Positions 10,562 through 20,900 of a DNA stretch of 64,000 bases are shown here, one piece after another. The stretch is from Oscarella lobularis. Taxonomy: Eukaryota > Porifera > Homoscleromorpha > Homosclerophorida > Oscarellidae. The notes beneath the pieces are model-generated. The model saw only the letters and a program-made list of their open reading frames with translations, had not been told where the DNA came from and made no database searches. Location of the stretch: contig NC_089185.1 in the NCBI RefSeq assembly GCF_947507565.1, forward strand, positions 2,728,001-2,792,000, written 5' to 3'. The position numbers and the translations under genes were made by a program. Every line of letters starts with the position of its first letter. The first letter of the stretch is position 1.

Positions 10562-11489
10562 ATGAATCGTTGTCACGTTTGCGCGACAGAACTTCTAGGT
10601 TGCTTGGCCTTTCTGACGGCTGTTTTTGGTCAAATAACACAGATACACCCGATCCCAGAGAATGGTCCCTGCTGTGCTGCGCTGCCAGGTCGAGATGGGA
10701 GACACGGACGAGATGGACCTCCAGGGCCTCCAGGTCTCCCCGCAGTTCAAGGACCTCCCGGTTCTCTCGGAAATGGACTTCCAGGACCTCCAGGTCCCCC
10801 CGGAGAGGGACCTCCAGGACCTCCAGGTCACCCCGGAGAGGGACTCTCGGGACCTCAAAGTTCCCCCGGTTATAGCGACGTCTACATGCTGATAACTCCT
10901 GATGACATCAGGAACAAGAGATATAGCAATAGAATTCGCTTGTATGAACCTCTTTCAGCTGGTGCGTCAATTTCTTTTGATGTAGGCAACAAGACCTACA
11001 ATCGTTTGCTAAGAGTAACCTTAGCGGAGCCTAACGTTCTGAGTAACACCGATCAATTCGTTTTCTCAGCGACGATTTCCCATCGAAATCCCGTTTCTGT
11101 GGATACGGACATGGATCTCATCATCGCCGTGTCTGACGGTCACAATGCTGTAGGTTATGTCACTGCCGATGAGAAAAATTCGCCGAGTATACTGTACGCA
11201 ACTGAAGGACCCAGCCGTCAGACATTTTATCATTCTATCCATGCGTTTAAAGTAGAGGACTTTAAGTATTCTCCCCTACATCCAGTGCAAGTAAACTTTG
11301 GCGGTAACCTTGAGACATTTGGATCCAGTAGGACAAACTGTCTCTGACGTGAATAGAGTTGCTGCTTATCAATATCACTATTCTAAGACGTTGAAACCAG
11401 CCGAGGGAGTTTACTTGGATCTTCACCGCGGAAACAAGGATGAGCAGTTCATCATCGACTTCATTGAAGTGACACTTAGGAAAAAGTGA
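10562..11489 (+). pseudogene. Collagen-like gene with a frameshift (CLP4)
   Basis: Plus-strand copy. The start is at 10562 ([14 protein letters not shown]), with CysCys at 37-38 and an interrupted Gly-X-Y region at about 43-105. The C-terminal domain is normal to about 11320. There the sequence GGATCCAGTAGG replaces the GGAGTAGG of CLP6, four extra bases that shift the frame; the ORF then stops at 11347. The original frame resumes from about 11330 and ends normally at 11489 ([12 protein letters not shown]). A further in-frame gain of six bases (YHYSK for YSK) is harmless. Everything else, including the promoter, looks intact, so this is either a very young pseudogene, an allele, or a sequence error. 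A truncated product lacking about 50 C-terminal residues is also possible. Confidence 0.8.
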
Positions 11490-12180
11490 CTTAGTAGGAT
11501 CATGCCCTGACTAGCCCTCAGACTTCGGCCTTTTTGATTTTGCTGTTGTTGTTATTGTGTTGTCTGCTGGTGCTGCTGCTGCAAGTGGAATTCTGCTGCA
11601 ATATTATAAAGAAATATTATAAGATTGATGCCTCAATGGTCTCTATTAATTAATCACACGATCTTCACGTTTAATTAAAAAGCAATCAGGACTGCCCGAA
11701 TTATTGTTTAAATCCCTCCCCTGCCGGAATCAACAACGCATCACGTTAACGCGACAATTTTAGGTTATTTGGCTGGGAGAGACGGACAAGACGAATTCCC
11801 TCTCTCCTTGCCATCTTGACCCACGTACAGTCCAGCAAAGCAAAGATCGTTAGGCTCACTTTGATTGGTGTATTTCTCTACTGTCTAATGTAAACGTTTC
11901 CTGACCTATTTTTTTCTATATGCGCATGGAGACGTCTTTGTCTTTGCACATATCTCTCACTCTGTGAGAATAATTGATTAATTATTTAATTCAGGCAGTC
12001 CTTATTACCACGTGAAGAATGTCTACTATGTGTACAAATATTTCTATTTTTACAACAGCATTCCACATAACGGCACCGTACGAACTGATTTCGGTTTCAA
12101 ATCTCAAAAGGCAATGCATGAAGTCGCGAACAGCCGCCTTTATCTCTGCTTTAGAGTGTTTATATTTCCAAACAGCAGCA
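11490..12180. other. Spacer between convergent CLP4 and CLP5
   Basis: Holds the CLP4 GTT/GCT-rich 3' tract (about 11540-11590) and a collagen-like remnant (11770-11875). Otherwise nothing recognised. It corresponds in part to 15745-16250 between CLP6 and CLP7. Confidence 0.5.
11770..11875 (-). pseudogene. N-terminal remnant of a CLP gene
   Basis: The minus-strand sequence matches the region just after the signal peptide of CLP1/CLP2 (a stretch like CAAAGATCGTTAGGCTCACT) and the first Gly-Arg-Asp codons. No downstream domain survives. It shows that at least one more CLP copy once existed here. Confidence 0.55.
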
Positions 12181-12263
12181 TCAACAACAACAAAAAAACA
12201 AAAGCAAAAAGAATAGCAGCAAAACACTGAAGTCTAAGGGCAGTCGGCGCATGATCCAACTAA

Positions 12264-13172
12264 TTAAGTCTCTTTCGCAAGTCTCACTTCAATGAAGTCG
12301 ATGATGAACTGCTCACTCTTGTCTTCGCGGTGAAGATCTAGAAAAACTCCCTTGGCTGGATTCAACGTTTTCGTAAATTGGTACGAGCCAATTCTATCCA
12401 CGTCAGAGACGGTTTTTCCTATTCCAAATGCCTTAAGGTTACCGCCAAATTTTACTTGCACTGTATGCAGGGGAGAATACTTAAAGGGAGTGGTACCAAA
12501 CGGAATATCGAGATTATGAACAAATAAATCTTCTAGACTGCGTCCTTCAGCTGCGTACATTATCTTCGAAGTGCGTTCATCTGAAAATGAATAACCTACG
12601 CCAGAGCTACCGTCAGACACGATGACGGAGAGATCCATGTCCTCTCGCACAGACACGGGATTTCGATGTGAAATCGTTGCTGTAACAACGTATCGAGCGG
12701 TTTCATTCAGAAAGTTTGGCTCCGCTAGTGTTACTCGTATCAACCGATTGTTTCTCCTCTTGCCAGCAGCAAAAGAAATTGACTCGCCGGCTGAAAGAGG
12801 CTCATGCAGGCGAGTTCTATTCCCATATCTCTTGTTTTTGACGTCATTGGGAGTTATCAGCATGTAGCTGATGTCAATGTCTTTCTCGCCGGGGGGACCT
12901 GGAGGTCCTTGAACTCCAACTCCGGGAGTACCTGGAGGACCTGGAGGTCCTGGAAGTCTATCGCCGGGGGGGCCTGGAGGTCCTGTAAGTGCATCTCCTG
13001 GAGGCCCTGGAGGCCCTGGGGGTCCATCTCGTCCGTCTCTGCCATCTCGACCTGGCTGTGCGGCACAGCAGGGATCATTCGGTGGCATTGGGTAGGGTGG
13101 CGGTGTTTGACCAGACACGGCCCCCAGGACTGCCAAGCATCCTAGAACAGTTGCGCAAACGTGATAATTCAT
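12264..13172 (-). CDS. Short secreted collagen-like protein (CLP5)
   Basis: 302 residues, start at 13172 ([20 protein letters not shown]). CysCys at 35-36, then Gly-X-Y from 41 to about 97 with three short breaks (GDALTG, GDRLPG, GVGVQG) dividing it into four runs. The shared C-terminal domain follows ([63 protein letters not shown]). It pairs with CLP7, with convergent CLP4 as neighbour. The RUNX/ETS module is at 13287-13308, a TATGCAAAAC element at about 13349, and a TATA-like box at about 13217-13226. An A/CAA-rich tract lies in the 3' UTR at 12178-12230. Confidence 0.88.
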   Translation of the reverse strand: MNYHVCATVLGCLAVLGAVSGQTPPPYPMPPNDPCCAAQPGRDGRDGRDGPPGPPGPPGDALTGPPGPPGDRLPGPPGPPGTPGVGVQGPPGPPGEKDIDISYMLITPNDVKNKRYGNRTRLHEPLSAGESISFAAGKRRNNRLIRVTLAEPNFLNETARYVVTATISHRNPVSVREDMDLSVIVSDGSSGVGYSFSDERTSKIMYAAEGRSLEDLFVHNLDIPFGTTPFKYSPLHTVQVKFGGNLKAFGIGKTVSDVDRIGSYQFTKTLNPAKGVFLDLHREDKSEQFIIDFIEVRLAKET

Positions 13173-13880
13173 TGGGTCCCCAGCCGAGTGATTTTCGAAA
13201 CGGATTCAAGTAGTAGCTCTTATACGCGTATAGATGCACGTGGGAGTGCAGCAGGAAGTCAATAACATCCGAGTGACGTAGTTATCGCTAGCTTCCTTGT
13301 GGTTTGAATTTCCTGCCGCTTATTCTTCGGATCATTAATTGATTCATTATGCAAAACGAACGCTCGAAGACAAGCAGTCCATTGTTCACGTAACATTCTA
13401 TTTATAGAGTAGATTTATTACGCCAATTCAAGAGTGTCCTGTTAGTGAAATTGAGACAGTCAATCAATGAACGAGCCCAATCGTTGTTGTGAAGAAAACG
13501 TCAAATTCGGCTATATATAGGTCCGGAGGCTGCGTGGGCGTTTCTTACAACTGAGGTTAGGAAGCCACCAGAAATCTGGTTCAAGCCACAGTGTCTGCAT
13601 TGTACCTAGCCTCGTCTCAGACCCTTTCTCGCTTTCCCGTCTGTCAAGCTTCGAGCAGTGAGAGGTCAGGAGCCAGTCGAGACTCTGGTCTCTCGCCCGT
13701 AGCGTGCGTTAGTTATCGCATTCGGCCTGATTCGGTGATTCCGCGGGACTGAGCAGCCGAAAGAGACCAGCGAGAGCGGGTGAGGGAGGCTACAGACCGA
13801 GGCTACCACCAGTACAGACGACCAATCTACTACACGATCAAGGTAACGTTAGAACTCGTGTCACAACTTGATGACTGCAG
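13173..13880. other. CLP5 upstream region and unassigned spacer
   Basis: 13173-13610 is the CLP5 promoter and a copy of the orphan module also seen at 8430-8600 and 17570-17670. 13610-13880 is GC-richer and unique in the window; I see no gene in it. Confidence 0.5.
13287..13308 (-). promoter_or_regulatory. RUNX/ETS composite site upstream of CLP5
   Basis: Minus strand reads TTCAAACCACAAGGAAGCTA: RUNX core AACCACA directly followed by ETS core AGGAAG, about 115 bases upstream of the start. Its match at CLP7 (17371-17392) is nearly identical. Confidence 0.55.
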
Positions 13881-14660
13881 TCTGCGCCTCCAAGTCGACT
13901 CGGCAGCGCCAGGAGCAAGCTATATTTGCGTTGAGAGATAATGAAACGGCACTACGGCTGCAATTTGTAAGATGCTTCGATCATGAGGCTCCCTGTCAGA
14001 GAAAATTACAGTCGAACTAGCCTTGTGCCTATATGCCGGACCTTCAGCTACTAGGTAGTAGGTTCGCGAGGCATGCAGGTCCGTCAGGCTCTTTCTGGAT
14101 GGACCACGCCTTTGGCACCTTGTGTTGTGATACTGCCATCTCACGGACAGTGAGTGTCGTTGGGAGTCTTTGCCCAGTGTATTCTGATTGACGACGTTTG
14201 CTGAGAGATGTTGTTGGGTCCGAATGATGTTTTACGGGGCCTAACTGCGGCTGTCGGTGCGCGAATCTACGCAGCCGGACCCGTCTTCTACTAACTACCG
14301 TCTTCTACGGGGCTAAATTGAAAACCTGAGACTCAGCCAAATAGCGCTTAACGTTGTGGTTATCCACGTAGGAAACGCCCACACAGTGTGACGTCTGCCT
14401 TGACTCCTAGTTCAAGTAGTAGTAGTGAGTTAGTAGATACCTAGTGAGTAGATACCCGATTTAGACGTTTTCCTGAGGGTGATTTGGCCCGCTTATTTCA
14501 AACTTTAGATCGACGTTTCCTTCCTGTTTCCATTCTGACTATTTACCTCTCACACTCGTCATTCTATATAGGTAGATTTTTACGTCAGCAATGAACAATA
14601 GACTGCTTGTCTTCGAGGATTCTAAGGTTTGCATAATGTTCAGAAAGATAAGCGGCAGGA
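13880..14660. repeat. Dispersed block plus duplicated CLP6 upstream region
   Basis: 13880-14160 is the fullest copy of the block also seen at 6797-7055. 14085-14660 matches 9876-10430. No open frame of note. Confidence 0.7.
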
Positions 14661-14662
14661 TG

Positions 14663-14684
14663 TGCATACCACAAGGAAGCTAAC
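14663..14684 (+). promoter_or_regulatory. RUNX/ETS composite site upstream of CLP6
   Basis: Contains TACCACAAGGAAGCTAAC about 120 bases ahead of the CLP6 start. A TTTGCATAATG octamer-like element lies at about 14628 and a TATA-like GTATAAGAG at about 14752-14760. Confidence 0.5.
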
Positions 14685-14804
14685 TACACGGCTCGGATGT
14701 TATTGACTTCCTGCCACACTCCTACCTACACGTATCTATCTATACACGTACGTATAAGAGTTACTACTCGATTTAGTTTCACACAAATCACTCCGCTGGA
14801 ACCA

Positions 14805-15722
14805 ATGAGTCGTCGTCACGTTTGCGCGACAGTTCTAGGTTGCTTGGCCCTTCTAACGGCTGTTTTTGGTCAAATACCACATATCCCACCAATCCACCCA
14901 GAGAATGTTCCCTGCTGTGCCGCACTGCCTGGTCGAAATGGAAGAAAAGGACGAGATGGACCTCCAGGGTCTCCAGGTCTCCCCGCAGTTCAAGGTCCTC
15001 CCGGTTCTCTCGCAAATGGACTACCAGGACCTCCAGGTCCCCCCGGAGAGGGACTTCCAGGACCTCCAGGTTCCCCCGGAGCTGAACTCTCGGGACCTCG
15101 AGGTTCCCCCGGTTATAACGACGTCTACATGCTGATAACTCCTGATGACGTCAGGAACAAGAGATATGGCAATAGAATTCGCGTGTATGAGCCCCTTTCA
15201 GCTGGTACGTCAATTTCTTTTGATGCAGGCAACACGACCTACAATCGATTGATAAGAGTGACCTTAGCGGAGCCTAACGTTCTGAGTAACACCGATCGAT
15301 ACGTTTTTTCGGCAACGATTTCCCATCGAAATCCCGTGTCTGTGGAGGCAGACATGGATCTCATTATCACCGTGTCTGACGGTCACCATGCTGTAGGTTA
15401 TGTAATTTCAGATCAGGCGAATTCGCCGATTATAATGTTTGCAGCTGAAGGACCAAGTCGTCAGGTTTTTGTTCATTCTCTCTCTGAGCATACCGTTGCC
15501 TTTCAGTATTCTCCCCTACATCCAGTGCAAGTAAACTTTGGCGGTAACCTCAAGGCATTTGGAGTAGGACAAACTGTCTCTGATGTAAATAGAGTTGCTA
15601 CCTATCAATATTCTAAGACGTTGAAACCAGCCGAGGGAGTTTACTTAGATCTTCACCGCGAACACAAGCCTGAGCGGTACATCATCGACTTCATTGAAGT
15701 GACACTTGAGAAAGTGACTTAG
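14805..15722 (+). CDS. Short secreted collagen-like protein (CLP6)
   Basis: 305 residues; the start was placed at 14805 ([20 protein letters not shown]) by the shared signal peptide, not at the longer in-frame start that would cover the promoter. CysCys at 37-38; Gly-X-Y at about 43-105 with breaks (GLPAVQG, GSLANG, GAELSG); then the complete C-terminal domain ([28 protein letters not shown] as [38 protein letters not shown]). It is the intact sister of CLP4. It converges on CLP7, and a GTT-rich tract (15790-15850) follows the stop. Confidence 0.88.
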   Translation: MSRRHVCATVLGCLALLTAVFGQIPHIPPIHPENVPCCAALPGRNGRKGRDGPPGSPGLPAVQGPPGSLANGLPGPPGPPGEGLPGPPGSPGAELSGPRGSPGYNDVYMLITPDDVRNKRYGNRIRVYEPLSAGTSISFDAGNTTYNRLIRVTLAEPNVLSNTDRYVFSATISHRNPVSVEADMDLIITVSDGHHAVGYVISDQANSPIIMFAAEGPSRQVFVHSLSEHTVAFQYSPLHPVQVNFGGNLKAFGVGQTVSDVNRVATYQYSKTLKPAEGVYLDLHREHKPERYIIDFIEVTLEKVT

Positions 15723-16355
15723 CGAGATCATGCGCCGACTAGCCTCAGACTTCGTTGTTGTCGTTTTTCATTTTTTTGCCCTTGCCTTTTCTATTGTTGT
15801 TGTTGTTGTTGTTGTCGTCGTCGTTATTGTCTGCTACTGCCGCTGCTGCCTGGAAATATAGAGACGACCATTAATTGCCTTTGAGAAAATCAGCATGAGT
15901 AAAAAAGGGCAAGATCCATACTTTCGTAGATTGCAAGTAAAATATTCTAAGATTGATGACGCAATGGCACCATTGATCATACTCGTCTTTGCTCTGTAAT
16001 ATTCTTTGTGATCCGTAAAGGATAATTAATTAATTATTTAATTCCGACAGTCCTGATTGCACGTGGAAGAATGGCATTGCGGCGTCGATCTACGAATATT
16101 TCTATTATTGCAACAGCATTCCACATAATGAATGACACCGTACGATTGTCCGCTTCCAGGACTTTTTGAACAGATTTCTGTTACAGAATCCCAAAAGGCA
16201 ACGAAGTCGCGAACAGCTGTCTTTATAGAGTGTTTATATTTCCAAACAGCAGCATCAACAGTCATAATAAAGAAAACAAAAGCAAAAAAATAACAACAAC
16301 AACAACAACAAAGCAGTAAAACACTAAGTCTGAGGGCAGTCGGCGCATGATCCCA
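15723..16355. other. Spacer between convergent CLP6 and CLP7
   Basis: 3' UTR tracts of both genes: GTT-rich at 15790-15850, AAC-rich at 16255-16320. No other feature recognised. Confidence 0.55.
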
Positions 16356-17267
16356 CTAAGTCTCTCTCTCAAGTCGCACTTCAATGAATTCGATGTTAAA
16401 CTGCTCAAGCTCGTCTTCGCGGTGAAGATCTAGATAAACTCCCTTGGCTGGATTCAACGTTTTCGAAAATTGATGCGTGCCAATTCTATTCACGTCAGAG
16501 ACGGTTTTTCCTATTCCAAATGCCTTAAGATTGCCGCCAAATTTTACTTGCACTGTATGCAGGGGAGAATACTTAAAGGGAGTGACACCAGATGGAATGA
16601 GATAATGAGCAAAAATCTCTCCTTGACTTTTTCCTTCAGCCGCGTACATTATCTTCGAATTGCCCTGTTCTGAAAATGAATAACCTACGCCAGAGCTACC
16701 GTCAGACACGACGACGTTGAGATCCATGTCCGTATGCACAGACACGGGATTTCGATGAGAAATCGTTGCTGTAACAACGTATCGAGCGGTTTTATTCAGA
16801 ACGTTTGGCTCCGCTAAGGTTACTCGTATCAACCGATTGTTTCTCCTCTTGCCTGCAGCAAACGAAATTGACTCGCCGGCTGAAAGAGGCTCATACAAGC
16901 GAGTTCTATTGCCATATCTCTTGTTTCTGACGTCGTTGGGAGTTATTAGCATGTAACTGATGTCACCGTCTTTCTCGCCGGGGGGACCTGGCGGTCCTCG
17001 AACTCCAATTCCGGGAGAACCTGGAGGACCTGCAGGTCCTGGAAGTCTATCGCCGGGGGGACCTGGAGGTCCTGTAAGTGCATCTCCTGGAGGTCCTGGA
17101 GGCCCTGGAGGTCCATCTCGTCCGTCTCTGCCATCTCGACCTGGCAGTGCAGCACAGCAGGGATTATTCTGTGGCATTGGCATTGGGTGGAATGGCGGTG
17201 TTTGACCAGACACGGCCGCTAGGATTGCCAAGCAACCTAGAACTGTTGGGCAAACGTGATAATTCAT
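16356..17267 (-). CDS. Short secreted collagen-like protein (CLP7)
   Basis: 303 residues, start at 17267 ([20 protein letters not shown]). CysCys near residues 37-38, four Gly-X-Y runs with the same breaks as CLP5, then the C-terminal domain ending [12 protein letters not shown]. It is about as long as CLP5 and its closest relative; differences cluster in the loop before [13 protein letters not shown]. The promoter contains the RUNX/ETS module (17371-17392) and TATGCAAAAC at about 17422. The intact ABC transporter follows about 0.7 kb to the right. Confidence 0.88.
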   Translation of the reverse strand: MNYHVCPTVLGCLAILAAVSGQTPPFHPMPMPQNNPCCAALPGRDGRDGRDGPPGPPGPPGDALTGPPGPPGDRLPGPAGPPGSPGIGVRGPPGPPGEKDGDISYMLITPNDVRNKRYGNRTRLYEPLSAGESISFAAGKRRNNRLIRVTLAEPNVLNKTARYVVTATISHRNPVSVHTDMDLNVVVSDGSSGVGYSFSEQGNSKIMYAAEGKSQGEIFAHYLIPSGVTPFKYSPLHTVQVKFGGNLKAFGIGKTVSDVNRIGTHQFSKTLNPAKGVYLDLHREDELEQFNIEFIEVRLERET

Positions 17268-17983
17268 CGCGTTCAGCGGAGTGATTTACGAAACGAATTG
17301 CAAGTAGTAGCTCTTATAGATGCATGGGAGTGCAGCAGGAAGTCAATAACATCCGAGTGGCGTAGTTGTCGTTAGCTTCCTTGTGGTTTGAATTTCCTGT
17401 CGCTTATATCCTTCTGATCATTATGCAAAACGAACCTTCGAATGCTCGAAGACAAGCAGTCCATTGTTCACTGCTTACGTAAAATTCTATTTATAGACAG
17501 AAGATTTATTTCGCCAATACATGAGTGTCCTGTTAGTGAAATTGAGACAGGCAAGAGAAGTCAATAAATGAACGAGCCGTCAAATTCCGATCGAACTGCA
17601 TGTGTAGGCGTTTCTACTCCTTCTCGTGGATTGAAGCCACCAGAAATCTGGTCCAAGCTACAGCTCCCACGTCTACAGTGTCTGGTAACGATCATACAGT
17701 AAAGCAACTTATTATAGAGAGAGGCAGACAAGACGGACGCCAAGCAAAGCCCAGAGCTCACGAGAGCAGTTCACTAATCTTCGCTGAGATTTCCTGACCA
17801 GAGCTAACACTGCTGCCAGGGACTAACTGAGCTAAAAACTAACAGGAGAACACAGCGCACGCTAGACGTCAATAAACGGAGTCTTGTGACTCGATCTTGC
17901 GAAACTACACTCGCGGCTTGCTCGCTAATCGGCCCGTCCGACAGTCTCCGAGCTTCCCGACCTATCCGCCAAAGTCTCTAAGA
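17268..17983. other. CLP7 upstream region and ABC transporter 5' flank
   Basis: 17268-17680 is CLP7 promoter and the orphan module. From 17852 the sequence matches the 5' flank of the broken ABC copy (9296 onward), so it probably contains the ABC promoter and 5' UTR. No obvious TATA box for the ABC gene. Confidence 0.5.
17371..17392 (-). promoter_or_regulatory. RUNX/ETS composite site upstream of CLP7
   Basis: Minus strand reads TTCAAACCACAAGGAAGCTA, the consensus form of the module, about 105 bases ahead of the start. Confidence 0.55.
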
Positions 17984-20900
17984 ATGTCGCTTCGAAAAGA
18001 CAAGCTCGACGACGCCTACAGATCGTACGACGACGCGCTGAACGCCTCAGGCGGCGACAGCACTGCAACCGAACGGCCCGAAACGCGAAAGAAGTCGAAA
18101 AAAGACCAAGCAGGAGAACAAGAGCGAAAAGTCTCCCTTTTTCAACTGGTACGCGATCACTCGATCCGTAGTAGAGCTCACATAGTGATACTGAAACTCC
18201 AATCCCACGATCACATGACGATGAGTGATCGATGACTCGGCCTCAATTTATCACAAATTAATTAATGAATCAATAACGTTAATTAGTTATTTTAGTTCCG
18301 CTACGCCGACGGCGTCGACATTCTCCTCATCCTCGTCGGCATCGTCGCAGCCGTGGCAACGGGAATGGCCCTTCCCGGCATCTCGCTCGTCTTCGGCGAT
18401 CTCTTGGACGGCTTCGTCTGCTTTGCGAGCGTCGACAACGCGACGATCGCCGCGGCAAACACGTCGTCGTGCCTCGCAAATCGCGTCAACACGTCGTGCG
18501 ACGGCGACCTTCTCGATCCGACCCTATTCGAAGATCGACTCGCGACGGTCGCACTGCGCTTCGCCATAATCGGCTTCGGCGCGTTCGTCGCCGCGTACGT
18601 GTACGTGACGACGCTGCTCGTCGCCGCCGAGCGTCAGACGCGTCGCATGCGCGAGGCTCTATTTCGATCGATCATGCGACAGGAGATGGCCTGGTTTCAG
18701 ACGAACGATTCCGGACAGCTCGCCACGCGATTGACCGAGTAATTCGTTATGTATGTATATCCGTCACGAGACGTTATTTATACTTTTCTCCTTTTAGTGA
18801 TCTCGATAAGGTCAGTCGGGGCATTGGGGATAAGATTGGAATTTTTTTCATGTGGGCGACTGTGTTCGTCGGCGGACTCGCCGTCGGTTTTATATCCGAA
18901 TGGCGTCTGTCGCTCTTCATCTTGGGACTGAGTCCCATACTCGCCATCGTGGGATTAGTCGAATCGAAAGTACGTGACGTCCCATAGACACGATATGTGT
19001 GAGAAGAGAAAAAAAAACAACAATGCTCTTTCAGCTCGTCGCCTCGTTCACAAGCAAGGAGCAGGAAGCGTACGCGACGGCGGGAAGCATAGCCGAAGAG
19101 GTCATATCGTGCATTCGAACGGTCGTCGCGTTCAGCGGTGAAGACAAGGAGGCGGAAAGGTGATTTAATTAATTGAATGTTCGTTCGTGGAAATTTTTAA
19201 CGGTGGGAATACTTTGGGCTTCATCGTTTTCTAGATATCAAACCGAAATTGAAAAAGCTCGTCGTTTGGGAAACAAGAAAGCGTTCAGTCACGGACTTGC
19301 CATGTGTCTGATGAACGTTGTGCTCCTTGGGTCTGTTGGCTTCGCGTTTTGGTGCGTCACTGGGGGGAGGGAGATGGGTTCTTGTTACCGGGACGCTGTT
19401 TGTAGGTTTGCCGGATTTCTCGTCTATGAAGAATTGAGCACGGGAGGCGACGTTCTTGCGGTGAGCGAATTTTTAATTAATTAATTAATTAATTAATTAA
19501 TTAATCTAGGCGATCTTTGCCGTGTTGTTTGGAGCTTTTGCTCTCGGCTACGCTGGCCCCAGCTGGGAAGCCATCAGTACGGCTCGCGGTGCCGCCGTTC
19601 GTCTGTTTGAAATCGAAGACAGGGTGATCGAGTGTCCTTCAATCAATGATGAAGAAAAATCCTCATGTTTTCTGTTTAGCAATCGGCTATTGATCCTCTT
19701 TCCGACGAAGGCGAGAAGCCGAGCGAGGAGACGTTGAAGGGAACTATCGAATTCCGAAACGTCGATTTTTCGTATCCCGCTCGACCGGACGTCAAAGTAA
19801 AGCGTTCGAGCGTCACACCGGGAAAACGCCATCTGATTATCTTGTTTAGGTTCTTCGCGATATTAATTTGACTGTCGACGGTGGACGCACCATGGCCCTT
19901 GTGGGTCCAAGTGGCTCTGGAAAGAGTACACTTGTTCAACTCGTTCAGAGATTCTTTGATCCGTCGAGCGGCAAGGTACATACGTACGATTTTTAAATAA
20001 AATTAATTATTAATTAGTTATCGTAGATATTTCTTGATGGTCACGACGTCAGCCAGTTGAACGTTCGCTGGCTCCGACAGCACATAGGCGTCGTGAGTCA
20101 GGAGCCCGTTCTGTTTGCGACGACGATCGCCGAGAACATACGCTACGGTCGCGACGACGTCACCGACGCGGAAATTCGCGCGGCAGCCGTCGAGGCGAAT
20201 GCGCACGATTTCATCTCGACATTACCTGAAGTAGGTCATCATGTCTCAATAAAAAAATAAGCAGATGTTTACTCTCTCTATAGGGATACGATACGTTGGT
20301 CGGGGAGAGTGGAGCCCAGTTATCTGGCGGTCAGAAACAACGCGTCGCCATCGCTCGAGCACTCGTCCGAAATCCCAAAGTACTTCTCCTCGACGAAGCG
20401 ACGTCGGCGTTGGACACTCAGAGCGAGAAATCGGTACAGGACGCTCTCGATAAGGTACAGTTTCCCTTGGGCTCTTTTGTTGATAGATACCCCGTCCGGT
20501 CTTTTGTTTTTTTTTAAGGCTCGAGAGGGTCGAACGACGGTCGTGATTGCTCATCGGCTGTCGACTGTGAGAAACGCCGACTGCATCACGGCTATCGTTT
20601 CGGGACGAATTGTCGAGCAAGGAAGTCACGACGAGTTGATGAAGCGAGGCGATATCTATCACGATCTAGTTATGAATCAGGTACTGTACGTACGAGGGAT
20701 AATCAGGTAAATTACTATATTGATTATCAGTGCGTCGACGACGGATCGGAGAAGGCTGAAACTCGAAAAGGCACTTGGCATTGGATTCGACATAGTTTCG
20801 ATTATTGAACAAAATTTTCTAGACGCCGGTGCGTCGGCACGATTGGCGCGTCAGTTGTCCTTGCATCGTCGTACGTCCGCTCGTCGTCAACTTTCAAAAA

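Noticed and set aside
12804-13145. Glycine- or Trp-rich frames opposite and overlapping the CLP collagen regions
   Set aside because: Shadows of Gly-X-Y codons in other frames; the same effect occurs at every CLP gene.
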